This document shows, in pieces, positions 55,829 to 64,000 of a DNA stretch of 64,000 bases. Origin of the DNA: Melioribacter sp. (GTDB taxonomy: Bacteria; Bacteroidota; Ignavibacteria; Ignavibacteriales; Melioribacteraceae); assembly GCA_020723965.1 (NCBI GenBank), contig DYHW01000003.1, positions 62,001-126,000 on the forward strand, written 5' to 3'. A model generated the notes under the pieces. The model did not search any database. It was not told where the DNA came from and saw only the letters and a list, made by a program, of their open reading frames with translations. Every line of letters begins with the position of its first letter. Positions within the stretch are counted from its first letter, which is position 1. The position numbers were made by a program, and so were the translations under genes.

Positions 55829-55969
55829 CCTCCTTGAACAATGACATATTATTTATTAATAGCTCAATAATAAAATATCCTTAATTAACCTTTGCAAATA
55901 TCGTAATTTGATTTTTATGATGAAAGTCTAATTTGCCGCAGTATGATTACTTGATCTTCTAAAATTCTT
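55829..55969. other. Leader region of the HNH gene, downstream of oxyR
   Basis: 141 AT-rich bases lie between the oxyR stop and the HNH open frame. They hold the Shine-Dalgarno noted for the HNH gene and presumably its promoter. I see no confident hairpin. Confidence 0.4.
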
Positions 55970-56920
55970 CTAATCAAACTTCACAACTTTTTGTTTTTTC
56001 TTTTCAAGCAGTTTCCCGGGCAAGTGGACAAGTATCTCATTTTTAAGCGTTTCAATAAGTTTTTTTTTCACAAAATCATTATTAGTAACAATACTAACTT
56101 CGCGAACCGGAACCGGAGGTTTGAACCTCATAACATTTTTCAGTTGATTCGGTTTAAAATCCAAAGCGGCAAGCTCCGGCAGTATTGTAATTCCTTCATT
56201 TCGTTCAACCAATTTTATTAAAGTTTCTATGCTTCCGGCTTCATATTGAAATCTTTTTCGTTCATTCGAACTCTTTTGACGGTTGCATATATTTATTATT
56301 TGAGACCGAAAACAATGCCCCTCTTCAAGCAGCCAAAGTTGATCGATATCTATTTCATCGGCTAATATTTCGCTGCTCTGAAATCTTTTTTCATTTTTTG
56401 ATGAATACAATACGAATTCTTCATAAAACAAAGGTATTATGTTAAAAGAATAATTCTCTATTGGAGTTACAAAGATGCCTGCATCAACAAGGTTTTCTTT
56501 CAGATGCTCTATTATTTTTTCGGTTGTAAGTTCTATGATCTTTAGATTCACCTCATCATACTTTTTGAGAAATTTCTGAAGAAATAATGGCAAGAGATAT
56601 GGCGCTAAAGTCGGGATTATTGCAACCCGCAAATTACCTTTTATTGTTTCCTTTCTTTCATTTACAATATCTGCAATAGCTTTTGTCCCATTCAAAACGC
56701 TTCTCGCCATCTCTATTACTTCTTTCCCAAGTTCGGTTGATACTACAGGTTTCTTACTTCTATCAAATATTTTTATTCCAAGCTCTTCCTCTAATTTTTG
56801 GATCTGCATACTCAGTGTAGGCTGTGTAACAAAACATTTTTCAGCAGCAATAGAAAAATTTTTGTAAGTATCTAATGCAACTATATATTCAAGTTGAACA
56901 ATCGTCATTTTTGTGCTCAT
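55970..56920 (-). CDS. oxyR: OxyR-type LysR family peroxide-sensing regulator
   Basis: 316 aa. The N-terminal helix-turn-helix (TIVQLEYIVALDTYKNFSIAA, TQPTLSMQIQKLEEELG) is LysR type. The peroxide-reactive Cys pair is seen in EEGHCFRSQIINIC, spaced nine residues as C199/C208 of E. coli OxyR, which supports redox-disulfide sensing. Divergent from dps and the catalase, the usual OxyR targets. Start ATG 56920 or 56908. Confidence 0.93.
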   Translation of the reverse strand: MSTKMTIVQLEYIVALDTYKNFSIAAEKCFVTQPTLSMQIQKLEEELGIKIFDRSKKPVVSTELGKEVIEMARSVLNGTKAIADIVNERKETIKGNLRVAIIPTLAPYLLPLFLQKFLKKYDEVNLKIIELTTEKIIEHLKENLVDAGIFVTPIENYSFNIIPLFYEEFVLYSSKNEKRFQSSEILADEIDIDQLWLLEEGHCFRSQIINICNRQKSSNERKRFQYEAGSIETLIKLVERNEGITILPELAALDFKPNQLKNVMRFKPPVPVREVSIVTNNDFVKKKLIETLKNEILVHLPGKLLEKKKQKVVKFD

Positions 56921-57011
56921 AGTTTTATTCTATACAAAGATAAATAATATCGATTTGTTTTATGAATTTATTTGAATGAATTTCGTACACAAAATAAAAG
57001 AGAATTAAAAA
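56921..57011. promoter_or_regulatory. oxyR-dps divergent promoter region
   Basis: This 91-base gap separates oxyR from dps, so both promoters and OxyR operators should be here. The short palindrome GATAAATAATATC lies in it, but a full OxyR ATAG-N7-CTAT tandem site is not evident by eye. Confidence 0.45.
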
Positions 57012-57487
57012 ATGGAAACCATTTCAATAGGATTATCAGTAAAAGAATTAGAACAAATGGCAAACAAACTTAATTATCTTTTGGCAGATTATCAGTTATT
57101 CTACATGAACGTAAAGGGTTTTCACTGGAACATCTTGGGTGAAAGTTTTCCGAATTGCACTTCAAATTCGAGAAGCTGTACAACAATCTGATTTTGAAAA
57201 TTGATGAGATAGCCGAACGCATTCTTACATTGGGTAACACACCCGTTCATTCATATTCGGAATATCTAAAGACTTCTTCGGTCGAGCAAAAGAAGATGAT
57301 TACCGATGGAGTTAAAGTCGTTGGCAGCATTCTCGAAGCTTTCAAAGCGATACTAATAAAACAGCGTGAGCTCTTATTATTGAGCGCTGAACAAGACGAT
57401 GAAGAAACTAACTCTTTGATGAGCGATTATATCAAGCAGCAAGAAAAATCGGTCTGGATGTACTCCTCGTATTTAAACAACAATTAA
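57012..57487 (+). pseudogene. dps: Dps ferritin-like protein, frameshifted in T-run
   Basis: Iron-storage DNA-protecting ferritin whose two halves are in different frames. The first frame (57012-57191) encodes SVKELEQMANKLNYLLADYQ and the site GFHWNILGESF, then garbles to a stop. The next frame resumes at about 57155 with LHFKFEKLYNNLILKIDEIA and runs to 57487 (IKQQEKSVWMYSSYL). Adding one T to the TTTT run at 57146-57149 would give GESFSELHFKFE and restore about 160 aa, the normal length. Either a real inactivating mutation or a sequencing error. Confidence 0.88.
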
Positions 57488-57507
57488 TTAATTGAAGGAG
57501 ATGTAAA

Positions 57508-59007
57508 ATGGAATCAAACAAAAAGAAACTTACAACTGCTTCGGGCAGTCCTTATGTTGAGCATGAAAATACTATGTCTGTTGGAGCCCGCGGGCCGCTT
57601 TTGCTTCAGGATTATATCTATCACGAAAAGATGGCGCATTTTAATCGTGAAAGAATTCCGGAACGTGTAGTGCATGCAAAAGGTTCCGGCGCTTACGGAA
57701 AATTTACCGTTACAAACGACATCACAAAATATTCAAGAGCAAAGCTGTTCAAAGAGATTGGAAAAGAGACAAAAGTATTTCTCCGTTTTTCTACTGTAGG
57801 CGGCGAAAAAGGTTCTGCCGATACCGAAAGAGACCCGCGTGGATTTGCCGTTAAATTTTATACAGAAGATGGCAATTGGGATCTTGTTGGAAATAACACT
57901 CCAATTTTTTTCATAAAAGACCCAAAAAAATTTGATGACTTTATTCACACTCAAAAGAGAGACCCTAAAACTAACTGTAAGAGTCCAACTATGATGTGGG
58001 ACTATTGGTCGCTCAATCCCGAAAGCATTCATCAAGTATTGATTTTAATGTCGGATAGAGGAACTCCATATTCTTATAGAAATATGAATGGTTACGGAAG
58101 CCACACATTCTCTTTCATAAATAAGAACAACGAAACCTTTTGGATAAAGTTTCATTTCAAAACAGCTCAGGGAATAAAGAATTTTACAAACTCAGAGGCA
58201 GAAGAGATGCGCGGTAAAGACCCAGATTGGGCGCAGCACGATCTTGTTCAAGTAATAGAAAAAGGAGATTTTCCTAAATGGTCGCTAAAAGTTCAGATAA
58301 TGACTCAAGAAGAATCGAAAACTTTCAAATGGAATCCGTTCGATCTGACAAAGATCTGGCCTCATAAAGATTTCCCTTTGATAGATGTTGGCGTTTTAGA
58401 ACTGAATAAAATTCCAGATAATTATTTTGCCGATGTAGAACAAGCAGCTTTTGCGCCGGCACATGTAGTTGACGGTATAAGTTACTCACCGGATAAAATG
58501 CTGCAAGGAAGATTGTTATCATACCCAGATGCACACCGTTACCGTTTAGGCGCAAATTACGAACAGATACCGGTTAATAAATGTCCCTATGCTGTAAACA
58601 ATTATCAACGCGATGGATATATGAGAGTTGACGGTAACGGCGACAGCAATCCAAATTATCGTCCAAATAGTTTTGATGATATTGTTGCCGATGAAAGCTA
58701 CAAACAACCGCCAATGCAACTTGATTCGTCTGTTGCAGATTGGTATGATAGAAATGCGCCCGGCGAAAATGACCATTTTACACAACCGGGAATGCTTTTC
58801 CGAAATGTTATGAACAATTCAGAAAAGAAAAACACAATTCACAATATTGTAGGCGCAATGAAAGGAATTGATGGACCCAAAAAAGAAATAATTGTAAACC
58901 GTCAATTGTGCCATTGGTTTAGAGTGGATGTTGAATTAGGAAAAGCTGTTGCAGCCGGATTGGGTGTAAACGTTGAAAATATTTTAAAAGAGTTAGGTAA
59001 GCACTAA
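57508..59007 (+). CDS. katA: Catalase (monofunctional heme)
   Basis: 499 aa small-subunit heme catalase. Distal His in RVVHAKGSGAYG, Asn in VGNNTPIFFIKDP, and the proximal heme-ligand Tyr in LLSYPDAHRYRLG. The NADPH-binding region (RVDGNGDSNPNYRPNSF) suggests the clade 3 type. A good ribosome binding site (GAAGGAG) precedes the ATG. It lies 20 bases after dps and divergently upstream of oxyR, making a peroxide-response unit. Confidence 0.95.
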   Translation: MESNKKKLTTASGSPYVEHENTMSVGARGPLLLQDYIYHEKMAHFNRERIPERVVHAKGSGAYGKFTVTNDITKYSRAKLFKEIGKETKVFLRFSTVGGEKGSADTERDPRGFAVKFYTEDGNWDLVGNNTPIFFIKDPKKFDDFIHTQKRDPKTNCKSPTMMWDYWSLNPESIHQVLILMSDRGTPYSYRNMNGYGSHTFSFINKNNETFWIKFHFKTAQGIKNFTNSEAEEMRGKDPDWAQHDLVQVIEKGDFPKWSLKVQIMTQEESKTFKWNPFDLTKIWPHKDFPLIDVGVLELNKIPDNYFADVEQAAFAPAHVVDGISYSPDKMLQGRLLSYPDAHRYRLGANYEQIPVNKCPYAVNNYQRDGYMRVDGNGDSNPNYRPNSFDDIVADESYKQPPMQLDSSVADWYDRNAPGENDHFTQPGMLFRNVMNNSEKKNTIHNIVGAMKGIDGPKKEIIVNRQLCHWFRVDVELGKAVAAGLGVNVENILKELGKH

Positions 59008-59046
59008 CCGAAGTGTGTCAAAGATGGCAGCTCAAAAGTGGATTAT

Positions 59047-59122
59047 TCTCTGTGTCTCTGCAACTCTGTGGTGATTTTTTATTTACAAATCTTTTACCGC
59101 AGAGACACTGAGGCACAGAGAC
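59047..59122. repeat. Imperfect inverted repeat with CAGAGACAC-type units
   Basis: Arms at 59047-59074 and 59095-59122 (28 bases each) are imperfect reverse complements over a 20-base loop, with roughly three quarters of positions matching. The text CAGAGACACTGAGGCACAGA resembles short repeats I recall from intergenic regions of many bacteria. It lies between the catalase and mnmA ends and may act as a terminator or be a dispersed repeat. Confidence 0.55.
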
Positions 59123-59178
59123 TTTTGAAACATTTTCTTGAATTATATCGGAACTCTTAACAAACTATAATATACAAT

Positions 59179-60279
59179 TCATCGGTTCTTCTCTATTATT
59201 CCTCCGGCAAGAAGAAAACCTTGTTCATCATACAAAACCATCGATTGCCCCGGTGTGATTGCATTCTTTGGCTCAAGAAATTTTATTTTTATTTGTTTCT
59301 CATCTGCTTGGATAACTTCTGCGGCTGCTGCTCTATCGTTGTAGCGGATCTTTCCAAATACAATTTCGCCTATCTCCAACTCTGCTTTGCTAACATAATT
59401 GATCTCTTGTGCAACGCAAATACTTTCAAGCAAATCTTCCTTATCGCCAATCTCAACGGTGTTTGATTCTTGATCGATCTTTTTAACATAAACCGGCTTT
59501 CCTAAAGTTACGCCAAGACCTTTTCTTTGCCCGACTGTATAAAAAGGAATGCCGCGGTGGTTTCCAACTTTTTTGCCATGATAAAGGATGTCGCCGCTTT
59601 CAATTTTATCAACAATATCCGGAGCTCTTTCGCGTAAAAATCTTTCGTAGTTGTCATCGGCAACAAAACAAATTTCCTGGCTGTCCGGCTTAGCAGCAGT
59701 TTTCAATCCGAACTGTTCGGCAAGTTTGCGTACTTCTTCTTTGGTATATCCTCCTAAAGGAAAGAGTGTTCTGCTTAAACTTTCTTGCGTTAACCCCCAT
59801 AGCGCATAAGTTTGATCTTTCTTTTGATCATGCGAATACTTAAGGGAATACCGGCTCAATGTTGAGTTATATTCAACTATAGCATAATGCCCGGTTGCAA
59901 CATACTTTGCATCGAGCGAATCGGCTTTTTTGAGAAGTTCTTCCCATTTAATTTTTCTGTTGCAAACAACACAAGGATTAGGTGTTCTACCGTTAAAATA
60001 TTCATCAACAAAATTATCAATCACTGCTTCTTCAAACGCTTTTGTAAAATCAACTGTATAATGAGGAATGCCAAATGAGTGCGCCACGTTTTTTGCATCG
60101 AAGATCGCATCTAAAGAACAGCAGCCGGATTCATGTTTTGGCGCACCGCCTACTTCCATAAATCCCCACGTTTTCATTGTAATACCGATAACTTCGTACC
60201 CTTGCTTGTGCAAAAGCGCAGCAGCTACAGATGAATCCACTCCGCCGCTCATTGCCACAATTACTCGCTTATCGTTCAC
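59179..60279 (-). CDS. mnmA: tRNA-specific 2-thiouridylase
   Basis: 366 aa; adds sulfur to U34 of Lys, Glu and Gln tRNAs. ATP pyrophosphatase loop VAMSGGVDSSVAAALL, catalytic Cys in NPCVVCNRKIKW, second catalytic Cys in DSQEICFV. Start is GTG 60279 with AAAGGA just upstream. Canonical length. An N-terminal insert (GVGGAPKHESGCCSLDAIF-like region) matches the family. Confidence 0.95.
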   Translation of the reverse strand: MNDKRVIVAMSGGVDSSVAAALLHKQGYEVIGITMKTWGFMEVGGAPKHESGCCSLDAIFDAKNVAHSFGIPHYTVDFTKAFEEAVIDNFVDEYFNGRTPNPCVVCNRKIKWEELLKKADSLDAKYVATGHYAIVEYNSTLSRYSLKYSHDQKKDQTYALWGLTQESLSRTLFPLGGYTKEEVRKLAEQFGLKTAAKPDSQEICFVADDNYERFLRERAPDIVDKIESGDILYHGKKVGNHRGIPFYTVGQRKGLGVTLGKPVYVKKIDQESNTVEIGDKEDLLESICVAQEINYVSKAELEIGEIVFGKIRYNDRAAAAEVIQADEKQIKIKFLEPKNAITPGQSMVLYDEQGFLLAGGIIEKNR

Positions 60280-60486
60280 TTAATTCCTTTCTGATTTCTT
60301 ATAAGATGTAACAACGAAGATTATAGGTTAGTTCTTAAATTCAGAAGCAGATATTTGAGATTGAATTCTAAAACAAACGGTATTACTTCATATAATTGCT
60401 TGTGCAATATTACATAGCCGCCGTCGTCATAGATGAGGGTATTTTACAGCGGACTAAGATCTGTAGTTTTGGTTTCATAATAATCC
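60280..60486. other. Intergenic region upstream of mnmA
   Basis: 207 bases lie between mnmA and the end of the sensor kinase gene. No gene, tRNA or clear hairpin is visible. It should contain the mnmA promoter and the kinase terminator. Confidence 0.3.
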
Positions 60487-63400
60487 TCAATTAAATATTA
60501 CCGTAAATGTTGAACCAAAATCCTTTTTACTGTTTACGAACACTTCGGCATTATTAACATCGCAACATTTTTTAACCAAAGCCAGCCCTAATCCATTACC
60601 TTCAAATCTGCGCGTGTAACCTTGCTGTTCTTGGCTAAACGGCAAAAAGAGATAAGGGATAAATTCTTCAGATATTCCTATGCCCGTATCTGCAACATCA
60701 ACACAAAGTTTATTTTTTTCATTGTTGTAAACCGATACTTCGACTCCCCCGGCTTGAGTGTATTTTACGGCATTATCAATCAAGTTGGCAATTATTTGAC
60801 TTACGCTGTATTCATCGGCTTCTATTTCTGTTTGGTCTGTATTTTTATTTACTCTCAATTCCAAATTCTTGGCTGATGCTAGCGGCTGATATTTATGGAT
60901 AGAAGATATAATAACATCGTTATAAAGATCAACCTTTTTAAATTTCGCTTCATAAGTACCTGTTTGAAGTTCAGACATATGAAGTATCAGCTCGATCGTT
61001 CTTATTATTCTATTGCCTGCTACATGCATTGCAGAAACGTATCTCTCTATTTCAACATCATATTTTTCCTTTAGTTCTTCTTTTATAATTACCGACATGT
61101 TGAGCAAGACATTTAACGGAGAGCGGATTTCGTGCGACATTTGAGCTAAGAATTCTGATTTCAGGTTATCCGCTACTTCAGCTTTTGCTTTTGCTGCGAT
61201 TAATGCTTCCTCCACACGCTTGCGTTCTGTGATATCGCGAACCACGCAACGATACTCGACTACTTCGCCCTGTTGATTGCGTACAATGCGCGTTGCTTGC
61301 TCCATCCACTTCAGCTCTCCATTCTTTCTTCGCGCTCGGAATTCTGTAACCAGATCTTGTTTGCCTTCTTTCTCTCCTTGCAGATAAAACTTAACCACCC
61401 GGCTGCGGTCCTCCTTAGCGATAAGCCGTACATACGATTGACCCAAAAGCTCTTTTGGTTGATATCCTGACTGAGAGAAAAGATTTGGACTACCGTACCG
61501 CAACCTGCCTTGGGAATCACATACGTAATAAATGTCATTGATGTTTTCAACAAGGTTACGAAATCGTTCTTCACTTGATCTCAAAGCTTCCTCTGCCAGC
61601 TTCTGATCGGTAATATCTGTCAGTATCCCTTCATAGTATAACACACTACCCTGCTGGTCGCGAACAACGCCCACATTTTCAAGCACGTTGATAATTGTAC
61701 CATCTTTGCGTTTGAGAATCAGCTCCTGATTCTTGAGAACCCCTTCTTTTTCAATTTTTTGAATTATGATTTCTCTTTTTGCATTGTTGGCATAAACATC
61801 TTTTGCGATATCAACCCTTTTTAATTCCTCTTCAGACTCATACCCTAGCATTCTTACTAAAGCATTATTGGCGCTAAGCAGATGTCCGTCTGGCGTGCTC
61901 TGAAAGATGCCTTCTGTAGCATTTTCAAAAATCGATCGGTATTTTGCTTCCGACATGCGCAATGTCTCTTCCGCACGCTTACGCTCGGTAATATCTCTCC
62001 AGACAGTATGAAGGATTTTATTCTCACTATCAATGATAACAGCAGTCAGCAGCACCTCCACAGGAAAAACTTCTCCATCAGCTTTTTTATGATCCCATTC
62101 AAAGCGGTGGCTCCCTTTTTCAAAGGCAATTCTCATCATTTCATCAGCTTTTTCATATGACTTTTTTCCATCAGGCTGCATTTCCGGTGATAACTCTGAT
62201 GGGTGAGTATTTAAGAGTTCTTCCTTGTTATTATAACGAAGCATTTTTACGGTTGCCTGATTACAATCAACAAATTTTCCATTAGAAATAATTAAGATAG
62301 CATCTTCAGATTTTTCAAATAGTTCTCTGTATTTTTTTTCGCTTTCTTTTAATGCCTCTTCCGCACGCTTGCGCTCGGTAATATCTTTCAGGATGACGAG
62401 AAATTCTTCAAAACCTTCTAATACGGAGTAAGAGATAAGACAATACATCAATGATCCATCAGCTTTAATAATCTCTGTTTCATAAGTGCCGGAGATCCCC
62501 GCATTTATTTCTCGCCATTTCTCCAGAATAAATTCTTTTCGGCGAGCAGGGATGAAATTCATAAAGCTCTTACCAACTATCTGCTCTTTTGAGTAACCGG
62601 TGATGTTTTCTAATTGCGGATTGATGTAGTCGAAGGTTCCATCTTTTTTTACAGTAAAAATTAAGTCCAACGAGTTATTCAGAATACTTTCCAAATAATT
62701 TTTTGTAAGCTGGATTTCCTCTTCCATCTCTCGTTTTATCCGCCAATGCTTTGCCTCTTCCTTGGCTTGGAACTGAAGAAGGTTGTTCCGGTAAAGCATT
62801 GCTGAACCGCCGATAAGAACAACAATGAGAACACCGCTCAATAAGAGAATTATTTTGCCCACAGAGCCAATAACTTTATCATACGGCGTGTTCACAACAA
62901 CAATCCACGACATATTTCCGTATTCAACAGGCGCAAAAGCAGCAAGCTTCTTTGGAAAATTTTTCAGTTGATAATCCAAAGTGCCTTGTTTGGAGGTTAG
63001 TAATTGCTCGGCATATTCAAAAGATGAATGACATTCGCTGCAAGTCTCATCGGTCTTACGAATGTTTCGCAGCGTCATTTCCGGATGTTCAGAACTAAAA
63101 AGAAGTGTTCCGTTTTTATCGATCACACAAGAATTGATCGGTTTAGAATTGGTTTTGACAAATAGAAGAACTTCGTTAAGCAGTTCTTGCAGATCAACAC
63201 TCACTGAAAAAACACCAATAAATTTTTTACTTGGTTTGGGATATCGTTTGTCTTCAACTTCTTGATAAAGCGGTGCAGCGAGTAAGAAGCGGAAATACGG
63301 AGGCGGTTCTTTATCGCCCTCTTGAATCCGAATTAGTGATGAAATATAGACCTTCCCTTTGTTCTCTTCTTTTTTAGCCCAAATAAAAAAATTGCTGGTT

Positions 63401-63765
63401 TCGTAGTTCCGCCCTACAGCAGGATGATTTGTGGAGTAGATGATCGTTCCCTCTTTATCATACACCGAAACAGATTTTACATACTTCGTTTTAATCCGCT
63501 CGAAATACGAGTTAACAATCTCTTGGGTTTCCTTTATATCCAGATACTGAAGCGGTGCAAGCGTTGAGACGGTTTGAATTCCCTGCGAACGGTCATTGAG
63601 GTAAGCTTCAATCTCAGCCGCCATCATCCTGGCAATTAAAAGCTGATGCTCTTGGAACTGTGCAACTGCCGCTTCTTTTTCGATTTGATAGAGGTTGAAA
63701 GCCAGATAGCTAACAACAGCCACGATAAATACTGTCGAAACAATTATTACACGATTAGATTTCAT
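60487..63765 (-). CDS. Multi-PAS histidine kinase with Cache domain and c-type heme motif
   Basis: 1092 aa inner-membrane sensor kinase. TM1 (about 6-27), a periplasmic double-Cache-like domain (about 30-290) carrying a CxxCH heme c motif (C242-S-E-C245-H246), TM2 (about 298-320), then four PAS domains with PAC linkers ending DITERKRAEEAL-like, HisKA (FLAQMSHEIRSPLNVLLNMS) and HATPase (NLIDNAVKYTQ, DTGIGI, GNGLGLALVKKC). The motif sits in the periplasmic domain before TM2. It has no receiver or obvious partner nearby. The heme motif suggests redox or gas sensing. Confidence 0.9.
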   Translation of the reverse strand: MKSNRVIIVSTVFIVAVVSYLAFNLYQIEKEAAVAQFQEHQLLIARMMAAEIEAYLNDRSQGIQTVSTLAPLQYLDIKETQEIVNSYFERIKTKYVKSVSVYDKEGTIIYSTNHPAVGRNYETSNFFIWAKKEENKGKVYISSLIRIQEGDKEPPPYFRFLLAAPLYQEVEDKRYPKPSKKFIGVFSVSVDLQELLNEVLLFVKTNSKPINSCVIDKNGTLLFSSEHPEMTLRNIRKTDETCSECHSSFEYAEQLLTSKQGTLDYQLKNFPKKLAAFAPVEYGNMSWIVVVNTPYDKVIGSVGKIILLLSGVLIVVLIGGSAMLYRNNLLQFQAKEEAKHWRIKREMEEEIQLTKNYLESILNNSLDLIFTVKKDGTFDYINPQLENITGYSKEQIVGKSFMNFIPARRKEFILEKWREINAGISGTYETEIIKADGSLMYCLISYSVLEGFEEFLVILKDITERKRAEEALKESEKKYRELFEKSEDAILIISNGKFVDCNQATVKMLRYNNKEELLNTHPSELSPEMQPDGKKSYEKADEMMRIAFEKGSHRFEWDHKKADGEVFPVEVLLTAVIIDSENKILHTVWRDITERKRAEETLRMSEAKYRSIFENATEGIFQSTPDGHLLSANNALVRMLGYESEEELKRVDIAKDVYANNAKREIIIQKIEKEGVLKNQELILKRKDGTIINVLENVGVVRDQQGSVLYYEGILTDITDQKLAEEALRSSEERFRNLVENINDIYYVCDSQGRLRYGSPNLFSQSGYQPKELLGQSYVRLIAKEDRSRVVKFYLQGEKEGKQDLVTEFRARRKNGELKWMEQATRIVRNQQGEVVEYRCVVRDITERKRVEEALIAAKAKAEVADNLKSEFLAQMSHEIRSPLNVLLNMSVIIKEELKEKYDVEIERYVSAMHVAGNRIIRTIELILHMSELQTGTYEAKFKKVDLYNDVIISSIHKYQPLASAKNLELRVNKNTDQTEIEADEYSVSQIIANLIDNAVKYTQAGGVEVSVYNNEKNKLCVDVADTGIGISEEFIPYLFLPFSQEQQGYTRRFEGNGLGLALVKKCCDVNNAEVFVNSKKDFGSTFTVIFN

Positions 63766-64000
63766 AAGCAGTGTCTCAGTATCTTCTTTCTATAAATTAT
63801 CGAGTCAATTGTCGAGCTAAAGCTCAACCTACAAAAAGCTTGAGACTGTTCAAAAAGTTCTTTATGAACCTTCGTGACTTTTCTCGTAAGCGATGCCTTC
63901 GGCAGAGACCGATCTTTTATATTTGCTTGATAATAAAGGTTCTTATTTGCCGCAAAAAACTCAAAGAAACACGTGGTCAAATTCTTATTTGTAAATATCT
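63766..64000. other. Non-coding terminal stretch with small hairpins
   Basis: No supported gene. A hairpin GAGCT-AA-AGCTC lies at 63814-63825 within GTCGAGCTAAAGCTCAACC, and a further small stem TGCC-TTC-GGCA follows near 63893. An open reading frame on the minus strand here looks spurious because it is short and without recognisable domain. The next gene is not visible. Confidence 0.4.

Noticed and set aside
63762-63980. 72-aa open frame on the minus strand at the window end
   Set aside because: Short, no domain, in a hairpin-rich non-coding region.
1-64000. CRISPR array, rRNA operon or insertion sequence
   Set aside because: No regularly spaced repeats, rRNA signatures or transposase genes were found.

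Overview
The window is AT-rich chromosomal DNA with dense, mostly housekeeping gene content. Short or overlapping intergenic gaps, weak ribosome binding sites, [FeFe]-hydrogenases, a DUF5683 protein, ScpAB, a RicT-like PSP1 protein, an RqcH-like NFACT protein and a Bacteroidota-style gene repertoire suggest an anaerobic or facultative member of the Bacteroidota/Chlorobiota group. Ignavibacteria (Ignavibacterium/Melioribacter-like) is my best guess. This is inferred from gene content, as no rRNA is present.

Layout. (1) 1-743: a cation diffusion facilitator cut by the window edge. (2) 976-13104: a long same-strand hydrogenase locus. It holds a complete HydC-HydB-HydA set, then a sensor kinase built on a degenerate H-cluster domain, two stand-alone receivers, a receiver-PAS-kinase hybrid, and a second HydC-HydB-HydA set. 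A membrane histidine kinase follows (13254-14639). (3) 14783-23586: ispE, a homocysteine methyltransferase, three consecutive GT9 glycosyltransferases, an SDR, an RqcH-like protein and a GlmU-like sugar nucleotidyltransferase. (4) 23706-36227, plus strand: PASTA protein, rpe, folP, cdaA (c-di-AMP synthase), an MBL-fold hydrolase, parA, parB, DUF5683, three uncharacterised small proteins, aroQ, a MerR regulator, tRNA-Pro(GGG), purF, a CDP-alcohol phosphatidyltransferase, ftsY and a small membrane protein. (5) 36250-55825, minus strand: 3-hydroxybutyryl-CoA dehydrogenase and thiolase, ricT-holB, DUF2795, an M23 peptidase, hprK-hpf, a tyrosine recombinase, topA, a DUF494-like gene, ybeY, gamma carbonic anhydrase-like, S41 protease, lysS, dacB, rluB, scpB, scpA, trpS and an HNH endonuclease. 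(6) 55970-59007: an oxidative-stress module with oxyR divergent from a frameshifted dps and a catalase. (7) 59179-63765: mnmA and a very large Cache/PAS sensor kinase with a c-type heme motif.

The most notable system is the hydrogenase locus. Two NAD(P)H-linked trimeric [FeFe]-hydrogenases of different architecture bracket a signalling cassette whose sensor looks like a hydrogenase that has lost catalytic motifs. A reasonable model is that the cassette reads H2 or redox state and adjusts the two enzymes. None of the three receivers carries a DNA-binding output domain, so the output step is not visible here. The HydE/F/G maturases are also not in the window. Other points are an apparent one-base frameshift in dps and an HNH gene with a strong Shine-Dalgarno but no canonical start codon.
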